Position numbers and translations under genes: made by a program. 64,000 nt of DNA. Origin: Porphyromonas uenonis DSM 23387 = JCM 13868 (GTDB taxonomy: Bacteria > Bacteroidota > Bacteroidia > Bacteroidales > Porphyromonadaceae). Positions 58,183 to 64,000 of the stretch are shown one piece after another; positions within the stretch are counted from its first letter, which is position 1, and the number at the start of each line of letters is the position of its first letter. The DNA lies in contig NZ_KI535307.1 of NCBI RefSeq assembly GCF_000482365.1, positions 1-64,000 of the forward strand, read 5' to 3'. The notes beneath the pieces were generated by a model, which did no database searches, had not been told where the DNA came from, and was given only the letters and a program-made list of their open reading frames with translations.

Positions 58183-59619
58183 TTAGAGTAGGTGCGAAGC
58201 CAGCTCACTGAGCTCACTACGCTCGCCCTTGATCAGGTTGACATGCGCAAAGAGTGTCTCGCCACGCATCTTGTCGATCATGTAGGCGAGGCCATTGCTC
58301 TGGCTGTCTAGGTAAAGCGAGTCGATCTGCTCCACGTCACCGCAGAAGATCATCTTCGTCCCCTCACCAGCACGCGTGATGATCGTCTTGACCTCGTTCG
58401 GGGTTAGGTTTTGCGCCTCATCGACGATCACGATGGCGTCCGCCAGACTGCGACCACGCAGATAAGCCAGCGCCTCAATGATGAGCTTATTGTCCTGCTG
58501 TAGCTTCTCCAGCTCAGCCTGCTGCTTACCACCCTTGAACTGCGACTTGATCACATTCAGGTTGTCAAAGAGTGGCTGCATATAGGGACGTATCTTCTCC
58601 TGCTCCGTACCCGGGAGAGCGCCCAAATCCTTATTGGAGAGCGCCACTATAGGACGCGCGAGCATGACCTGCCCATAGCGATCAGCTTGATCTAGAGCAG
58701 CCGCTAGAGCTAGGAGCGTCTTGCCCGTACCGGCCTTGCCCGAGAGCGCCACGAGGAGCACGTTGGGATCCATCAGCACGTCAAAGGCAAAGGCCTGCTC
58801 CGCATTCCTCGGCGTGATGCCCATATGGGTGAACTTATCGACCCGTCGCACCATCGCCTCAAAGGGGTTGTAGCGCGCCAGCACACTGCTCTGATCGCTC
58901 TTGAGGACGAAGCACTCATTGGGTATCAACTTGCTGCCAAACTCTAGTTCGTCAAGTGGAACTCCCTGATCATCATTGTAAAGACGATTGATGAGCTCCA
59001 CATCGATCCCCTCGAAAACTGGTTGAGCCTCGTCAAAGAGGTCGAAGGTCTGCACCTTATCGTTGAAGTAGTCCTCCACAGGTATGCCGAGCGACTTAGC
59101 CTTCATGCGCAGGTTGATATCCTTGCTCACGAGGATCGTCTGCTCACTCTCGTTTTCCTCAGCGATGTGTAGCGTAGCGCTCAGGATCTTGTGGTCGGGG
59201 ATGTTTTCCCCAAAGGCATGCGCCACACGCTCATGAGGCTTATTGCCTAGGTAAACGTAGAGGCGCCCTCTCCCCTCTCCTAATTCAGCGCCATGCTCGA
59301 AGAAGTCAGCGTCAGTCAAGTCGTCGAGCTTGCGAACGAAAGCGCGTGCGTTGAAGTTGATCTGATCGGAGCCTTTCTTAAACTTGTCCAGCTCTTCGAG
59401 TACGACGATCGGGAGATAGATATCATTGTCCTCAAACTTGTCGATGCACTCATAGTCGTGCAGGATGACGTTGGTGTCTAGGACAAAGTTCTTACTATGC
59501 GACACAACGGTAGCCTTGCTCTTGGCGTTGGAGCGGGGTGTCGTCTTAGAGTGACTCTTGCTGGTGGTTTCCTTTCGCTCTGTCGTAGCAGAGGTGTTTT
59601 TCTTTTGGGCTGTTGGCAT
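58183..59619 (-). CDS. PIN domain-PhoH ATPase (PhoH2 type)
   Basis: This protein of 478 residues from the ATG at 59619 has a Lys/Thr/Ser-rich N-terminus. A PIN ribonuclease domain (about 45-180, NFVLDTNVILHDYE with its acidic residues) follows. The PhoH P-loop ATPase (about 235-478) has ALSGKAGTGKTLLALAAALD, the Walker B VIVDEAQNLTPNE and ITRAGEGTKMIFCGD. It is an RNA helicase-nuclease candidate. An upstream ATG at 59703 is open, but the promoter box lies at 59677-59670, inside that extension, so 59619 is preferred. Confidence 0.88.
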   Translation of the reverse strand: MPTAQKKNTSATTERKETTSKSHSKTTPRSNAKSKATVVSHSKNFVLDTNVILHDYECIDKFEDNDIYLPIVVLEELDKFKKGSDQINFNARAFVRKLDDLTDADFFEHGAELGEGRGRLYVYLGNKPHERVAHAFGENIPDHKILSATLHIAEENESEQTILVSKDINLRMKAKSLGIPVEDYFNDKVQTFDLFDEAQPVFEGIDVELINRLYNDDQGVPLDELEFGSKLIPNECFVLKSDQSSVLARYNPFEAMVRRVDKFTHMGITPRNAEQAFAFDVLMDPNVLLVALSGKAGTGKTLLALAAALDQADRYGQVMLARPIVALSNKDLGALPGTEQEKIRPYMQPLFDNLNVIKSQFKGGKQQAELEKLQQDNKLIIEALAYLRGRSLADAIVIVDEAQNLTPNEVKTIITRAGEGTKMIFCGDVEQIDSLYLDSQSNGLAYMIDKMRGETLFAHVNLIKGERSELSELASHLL

Positions 59620-59669
59620 GTTAGTCTGTTCTTCTAGTTGGTATTTGCGAGCTTGTTTCTTGCTCGTCC

Positions 59670-59677
59670 CAAAGTTA
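59670..59677 (-). promoter_or_regulatory. -7 box for PIN-PhoH/queF/lipid kinase
   Basis: TAACTTTG on the minus strand matches TAnnTTTG. It lies 50 bp upstream of the ATG at 59619 but downstream of the alternative ATG at 59703, and so decides the start. Confidence 0.55.
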
Positions 59678-59785
59678 GTTATTTTATGACAAACGGCCAG
59701 CATCTATTTATTCCCCTTATGGCAGAGCCGTGGCACTTAGCTAATATATTTCGGGCAAGATGTATGTTCGTTGGTCGATTTTTAC

Positions 59786-59793
59786 TACCTTAG
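59786..59793 (+). promoter_or_regulatory. possible -7 box for fabH
   Basis: TACCTTAG differs from the TAnnTTTG consensus at one position and lies 34 bp upstream of the fabH ATG. Confidence 0.3.
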
Positions 59794-59827
59794 CGACTGA
59801 ATACCATTTCAGAGTAGTATCTAGTAC

Positions 59828-60850
59828 ATGATTTCGACCCAATACAATGCGATGATCACTGCCGTAGGGGCTTACCTACCGGAGGATCGACTGACTAATG
59901 CCGACCTGGAGCAGATGGTCGACACCACCGACGAGTGGATTATGACACGTGTAGGCATCAAGGAGCGCCGCATACTCAAGGACAAGAGCCTCGGTGCCTC
60001 CTACCTAGCTATCCAAGCTGTTCGCCAGATGTTGGAGCGATGGAATATAGACCCGCTCTCTGTAGAGGGTGTCATACTAGCAACCAATACGGCCGACTAC
60101 CACTTTCCCTCGACCTCTTCGATCGTAGCCTTTGAGACTGGGTGTCGCCACGCTTTTACCTTTGACATTAACTCGGCCTGTCCTAGCTGGCTCTACGCCT
60201 TAGAGACGGGTGCCAACTTCATCCGCTCTGGACAGTACAAGCGCCTGATCGTAGTGGCTACCGAAAAGATGTCCGCAGCAGTCGACTACACCGACCGCCA
60301 GACGAGTCCGCTCTTTGGCGATGGCTCGGGATGCGTCTTGCTAGAGCGTACGGAAGACACTTCGCTAGGCGTGCAGGATGCCCTCTTCAAGACAGACGGC
60401 AATGGACGCTCGCACCTGATCATGAAGTCGGGTGGATCGGCTAGCCCTGCCACGGCAGAGACGGTCGCACGACGTGAGCACTTTGTCTATCAGGAGGGGC
60501 AGTATGTCTTCAAGAATGCTGTCCTCGACATGGCTCGTGTGAGCCGTGAAGTGATGAAGCGCAATCATCTGACCAACGATGATGTCGCTTGGGTAGTACC
60601 TCACCAAGCTAATATGCGTATCATCCAGGCGGTATCGGAGTACACCGATGTGCCGATGGACAAGGTGATGGTGACCATTCAGAAGTATGGTAACATATCC
60701 TCCGCTACGATACCTATCTGTCTCTGGGAGTATGAGCCTAAACTCAAGAAGGGCGACAAGCTCATCCTAAGCTCCTTTGGTGCCGGGTACACGTGGGGAG
60801 CTATCTATCTAGTCTGGGGCTATGACGGAGCTACAGCACCGCGCCGGTAA
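59828..60850 (+). CDS. fabH: 3-oxoacyl-ACP synthase III
   Basis: This 340-residue enzyme condenses acetyl-CoA (or a branched acyl-CoA) with malonyl-ACP to start fatty-acid synthesis. The catalytic triad is visible: Cys about 117 ([12 protein letters not shown]), His about 258 ([10 protein letters not shown]) and Asn about 288 ([10 protein letters not shown]). [16 protein letters not shown] is the conserved N-terminal block. The 3' end overlaps era by 29 bp. Confidence 0.95.
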   Translation: MISTQYNAMITAVGAYLPEDRLTNADLEQMVDTTDEWIMTRVGIKERRILKDKSLGASYLAIQAVRQMLERWNIDPLSVEGVILATNTADYHFPSTSSIVAFETGCRHAFTFDINSACPSWLYALETGANFIRSGQYKRLIVVATEKMSAAVDYTDRQTSPLFGDGSGCVLLERTEDTSLGVQDALFKTDGNGRSHLIMKSGGSASPATAETVARREHFVYQEGQYVFKNAVLDMARVSREVMKRNHLTNDDVAWVVPHQANMRIIQAVSEYTDVPMDKVMVTIQKYGNISSATIPICLWEYEPKLKKGDKLILSSFGAGYTWGAIYLVWGYDGATAPRR

Positions 60851-61742
60851 GCCCTTGCCAGAAGGCTACAAGAGTGGCTTCGTGAGCATCGTCGGCAACC
60901 CCAATGTGGGTAAGTCGACGCTGATGAACTACCTGGTCGGAGAGCGCATCTCCATCATCACGAGCAAGGCGCAGACGACGCGGCACCGTATCCTAGGCAT
61001 CGTCAATAGCGATCGCATGCAGGTGGTCTACAGCGACACGCCTGGTGTGCTACAGCCTAGCTACAAGCTGCAAGAGCGTATGCGTGCTTACTCGGAGCAA
61101 GCGCTAGAGGATGCCGACCTGCTACTCTACGTCACCGATACGATGGAGGAGCGAGACAAGCATCACGACTTTGTGGAGCGTGTACAGCGACTCTCCTGCC
61201 CGATCATCATTGTCATCAACAAGGTAGACCTGACCGAGCAGAAACATCTGGAGGAGCTGGTCGACTACTGGCACAGTGTCATCCCACAGGCGGAGATTAT
61301 CCCCGTGTCGGCGTTGAGACAGTTTAACCTAGCGCCGCTCAAGAAGCGCATTGAGGAGCTACTTCCCGTATCGCCACCTTACTTCGAGCAGGATGCGCTG
61401 ACCGATCGACCAGCACGCTTTTTCGTCTCGGAGATCATTCGCGAGAAGGCACTTCAGTACTATCATCAGGAGGTGCCGTACGCTGTGGAGGTAGTCGTGG
61501 AGGAGTTTGTCGAGAGTCCAGACAGGATTGACATGCGCTGCGTGATCCTCGTGGAGCGTGAGTCTCAGAAGGGAATCATCATCGGGCATAAAGGCTCCGC
61601 AATCAAGCGTCTAGGCATTTCGGCACGAAAGGATCTGGAGCGATTCTTTGACAAGCATATCCACCTGACACTATTGGTTCGTGTGGATAAGGATTGGCGT
61701 CAGAGCGATCAAGCATTGACACAGTTCGGCTATGACATCTAG
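60822..61742 (+). CDS. era: GTPase Era
   Basis: This 306-residue GTPase binds 16S rRNA and helps mature the 30S subunit. G1 is [16 protein letters not shown] (about 25-40), G2 contains [13 protein letters not shown]3 is DTPGV and G4 is NKVD. The C-terminal KH domain has [20 protein letters not shown]. The ATG at 60822 lies inside fabH, and no later ATG precedes the G1 motif, so the overlap is real. Confidence 0.97.
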   Translation: MTELQHRAGKPLPEGYKSGFVSIVGNPNVGKSTLMNYLVGERISIITSKAQTTRHRILGIVNSDRMQVVYSDTPGVLQPSYKLQERMRAYSEQALEDADLLLYVTDTMEERDKHHDFVERVQRLSCPIIIVINKVDLTEQKHLEELVDYWHSVIPQAEIIPVSALRQFNLAPLKKRIEELLPVSPPYFEQDALTDRPARFFVSEIIREKALQYYHQEVPYAVEVVVEEFVESPDRIDMRCVILVERESQKGIIIGHKGSAIKRLGISARKDLERFFDKHIHLTLLVRVDKDWRQSDQALTQFGYDI

Positions 61743-61814
61743 CCGTTGAGTAGCTTTTGACGCACCTATTTATATACTAAGCAGACTGACGTAGTCTATA
61801 AGAGATATCAAGCT

Positions 61815-63125
61815 ATGAGTAATCTAGTAGCCATCGTAGGGCGCCCCAACGTGGGCAAGAGTACCCTCTTCAACCGTCTGACCCGCTCCCGCCAAGCGAT
61901 CGTCACAGACGAAGCGGGTACGACTCGTGATCGACAGTACGGCCACGTCACTTGGTGTGAGCGTACCTTTTCGATTGTAGACACGGGCGGATGGGTCTTG
62001 CGCAGTGATGATGTCTTTGAGGAGGAGATCAATAAGCAGGTCCGCATAGCGGTCGAAGAGGCTGACCTGATACTCTTTGTCGTGGACATCCTCAACGGTG
62101 TGACAGACCTAGACGACGAGATAGCTCTGATGCTCCGACAGACCAGCAAGCCTGTCATCTTGGTGGCTAACAAGGCGGACAACTTCACCCAGCACAACGA
62201 CGCCGCCGAGTTCTACTCTCTAGGTCTGGGCGATCCCTACCCTATCTCTGCTATCAACGGTTCCTCAACGGGTGACCTCCTCGATCATATCCTAGAGCTG
62301 CTCCCCAAGGAGGGCAACCATGAACCTCTTCTTGAGTTGCCTCGCTTTGCCATCGTGGGCAGACCGAATGCGGGTAAGTCTTCGCTCCTGAACGCTCTCA
62401 TCGGCGAGGAACGCAACATAGTCACCGACCGCTCGGGCACCACGCGTGACAGCATCTTTGCCGAGTACGACAAGTACAATCAGCACTTCTATCTCGTCGA
62501 CACGGCAGGCATCCGCAAGAAAGGCAAGGTCAACGAAGATCTTGAGTACTACTCCGTGATCCGTGCCATCCGTGCTATCGAGAATGCCGATGTCTGCATC
62601 ATGCTCATCGACGCTACGAGAGGAATCGAGGCTCAGGACGCCAACATCTTTCGGGTGATCCAGCGCAATAACAAGGGGCTGGTCGTCTGCGTCAATAAGT
62701 GGGACCTTGTCGAGGACAAGAGCCTGCCCGTACAGCGCACCATGGAGGAGGCGATCCGTGCAAGGTTTGCCCCCTTTACCGACTTTCCTATCATCTTCAT
62801 CTCAGCACTCAATAAGCAGCGCATCCTGAAGGTGATCGAGATGGCGCAGCATGTCTACGATATGCGCTCGACCCGCATACCGACGCACGAGCTTAACCAA
62901 GTCTTGCTGCCACTCATCGAGAAGACTCCACCACCCTCTATCAAGGGTAAGTACATCAAGATCAAGTTTGTCCAGCAGCTCCCCACAGCGGTGCCGACAT
63001 TTGCCTTTTATGCCAACCTACCTCAGTGGGTGCGCGAGCCGTACAAGCGCTTTCTCGAAAATCAAATCCGCAAGAACTGGGACTTCTGCGGCACTCCCAT
63101 CAATGTCTTCCTCAGAGAGAAGTAA
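61815..63125 (+). CDS. der: ribosome-associated GTPase Der (EngA)
   Basis: This 436-residue protein carries two tandem GTPase domains. The first G1 is [18 protein letters not shown] (about 8-25) and the second [18 protein letters not shown] (about 181-198). A KH-like C-terminal domain follows. It is needed for 50S subunit assembly. It follows era by 72 bp, a common pairing. Confidence 0.97.
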   Translation: MSNLVAIVGRPNVGKSTLFNRLTRSRQAIVTDEAGTTRDRQYGHVTWCERTFSIVDTGGWVLRSDDVFEEEINKQVRIAVEEADLILFVVDILNGVTDLDDEIALMLRQTSKPVILVANKADNFTQHNDAAEFYSLGLGDPYPISAINGSSTGDLLDHILELLPKEGNHEPLLELPRFAIVGRPNAGKSSLLNALIGEERNIVTDRSGTTRDSIFAEYDKYNQHFYLVDTAGIRKKGKVNEDLEYYSVIRAIRAIENADVCIMLIDATRGIEAQDANIFRVIQRNNKGLVVCVNKWDLVEDKSLPVQRTMEEAIRARFAPFTDFPIIFISALNKQRILKVIEMAQHVYDMRSTRIPTHELNQVLLPLIEKTPPPSIKGKYIKIKFVQQLPTAVPTFAFYANLPQWVREPYKRFLENQIRKNWDFCGTPINVFLREK

Positions 63126-63152
63126 TCTTCCCCTTCACAACTTACTATAAAC

Positions 63153-63905
63153 ATGGAGCAAGCAGTAAAGGCGTCAGATCATACTAAGAGATATCTCGTC
63201 ATCCCCTCTGGAGGGTCGGGTGTCCGTATGGGGGCTGATCTGCCCAAGCAGTATATCAAGCTGGGTGGCAAGACGATCCTCCAGCACACCGTAGAGGCTC
63301 TCTCTAAGTGTGTGGACTACATCGTCATAGGCATATCGTACGAGTACCGTATCATCATTGAGGATATGCTCCAAACGATAGGTCTTGCCGATCGAACCCA
63401 TCTCACATTGGCAGGCAAAACGCGCTTTGAAACAGTGCGTCGGGCTCTACGGGCCGTACCCGACGGCACGCTCGTCGGCATACACGATGCGGTACGCCCT
63501 TTCGTCTCTAAGGAAGTGGTGGACAAATGCTACGAAGAGGCTCAGCGAGTGGGTGCTGCTGTGCCTGTCCTACAGTTCTCGGAGAGCTTACGCTACCTCT
63601 CTGACGAAGGGGCAGGAGCACAACCTTCGCAAGCTGTAGATCGTAGTCGCTACCGCTTGGTACGCACGCCACAAGTCTTCTGGTCGGAGCGCATCAAGGA
63701 GGCTTATCAGCAGCCCTTTCAGGAGAGTTTTACGGACGACTGCTCTGTCTATGACCAGCTCTACAGCGACCTTGTCTTAGTCCCTGACACCACGGAGAAT
63801 ATCAAGATTACGACTCCTGACCAGCTTTACTGGGGTGAGCATCTCCTGACCATATCCCGTCAGGAGCGTCTGCGACTTACACAGCGACTACTCTCAAGTC
63901 GGTAG
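63153..63905 (+). CDS. ispD: 2-C-methyl-D-erythritol 4-phosphate cytidylyltransferase
   Basis: This 250-residue MEP-pathway enzyme makes CDP-ME from MEP and CTP. The CTP-binding opening is PSGGSGVRMGADLPKQYIKL (about 18-37; many homologues have PAAG). VGIHDAVRPFVSKEVVDKCY and RTPQVFW, with SFTDDCSVYD following, are conserved. It shows the organism uses the non-mevalonate isoprenoid route, which also feeds menaquinone and undecaprenyl lipids. Confidence 0.95.
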   Translation: MEQAVKASDHTKRYLVIPSGGSGVRMGADLPKQYIKLGGKTILQHTVEALSKCVDYIVIGISYEYRIIIEDMLQTIGLADRTHLTLAGKTRFETVRRALRAVPDGTLVGIHDAVRPFVSKEVVDKCYEEAQRVGAAVPVLQFSESLRYLSDEGAGAQPSQAVDRSRYRLVRTPQVFWSERIKEAYQQPFQESFTDDCSVYDQLYSDLVLVPDTTENIKITTPDQLYWGEHLLTISRQERLRLTQRLLSSR

Positions 63906-63934
63906 CCCATCCTCCCCTCTCTGCCCATACTGCT

Positions 63935-64000
63935 ATGAGCTTCCTGACCACACCCCTAGCAGATCTGCCTGGACTGGGCACCAAGCGGGCGCAACTGATA
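63935..64000 (+). CDS. recG: ATP-dependent DNA helicase RecG, 5' end only
   Basis: The frame from the ATG at 63935 runs off the window and gives 22 residues, MSFLTTPLADLPGLGTKRAQ then Leu-Ile. The LPGLGTKRAQL stretch matches the N-terminal wedge-domain opening of RecG, which rescues stalled replication forks. It is only 29 bp after ispD. The name rests on this short segment. Confidence 0.7.
   Translation, partial: MSFLTTPLADLPGLGTKRAQLI

Noticed and set aside
1-64000. tRNA or rRNA genes
   Set aside because: I looked through the longer intergenic gaps for cloverleaf-like sequence and CCA-type ends and saw none; a covariance search would be decisive.

Overview
The window looks like chromosomal DNA of a Bacteroidales bacterium, most likely a Porphyromonas of the asaccharolytica/uenonis type. 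The genus is my inference. It rests on the protein sequences, on Bacteroidota-type -7 boxes (TAnnTTTG) ahead of most transcription units, on a BtuG-like surface lipoprotein beside a TonB-dependent receptor, on a ferredoxin-dependent 2-oxoacid oxidoreductase operon, and on a sirtuin of the form lacking zinc cysteines. No rRNA, tRNA, CRISPR array or intact insertion sequence was found.

Layout. 1-9.8 kb holds housekeeping genes (MscS channel, pheT, YebC-like, lepA, dnaB) and a convergent Big_2 lipoprotein gene. 10.2-17.2 kb is a dcw cluster (murG-murC-ftsQ-ftsA-ftsZ) ending in an MTA/SAH nucleosidase. 17.3-20.6 kb is a probable vitamin B12 uptake pair (BtuG-like propeller lipoprotein, then a TonB-dependent receptor). 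21-29.6 kb is a solid minus-strand block: a voltage-gated-type ion channel and pyroglutamyl peptidase, preceded upstream by an accessory cluster of eleven small genes. These include two OmpA-domain membrane proteins, a TerB-like protein, a 104-aa protein with an internal duplication, a PD-(D/E)XK nuclease-like protein, a large lipoprotein and two tiny basic proteins. 30.3-39.7 kb returns to plus-strand metabolism and maintenance genes (lipoprotein nitroreductase, ftsE, aspartokinase, menA, sufS, rnhB, sirtuin, TlpA-like lipoprotein, tadA). 40-46.5 kb is minus strand (truA, topA, 2-oxoacid:ferredoxin oxidoreductase operon). 47-56.4 kb is plus strand (large TPR protein, outer-membrane barrel, pseudo-HAD/hotdog fusion, pepT, lipoprotein). 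56.7-59.6 kb is minus strand (lipid kinase, queF, PIN-PhoH). 59.8-64 kb is plus strand (fabH, era, der, ispD, start of recG).

Two signals stand out. First, seven of the eight intergenic gaps longer than about 350 bp carry arrays of short palindromes repeating every 22 bp (range 21-24). Arrays differ in their dyad sequence but share a core like CGGAGGAA or CGGAAGAA. Second, two almost identical 244-bp array copies (20668-20911 and 30004-30247, same orientation, no indels) bracket the whole minus-strand block of channel, peptidase and accessory cluster. That 9.3-kb segment could therefore be a recombinable cassette. The accessory cluster itself, with one recognisable promoter, envelope-anchored OmpA domains and a nuclease-like protein, is the best candidate for an undescribed system.
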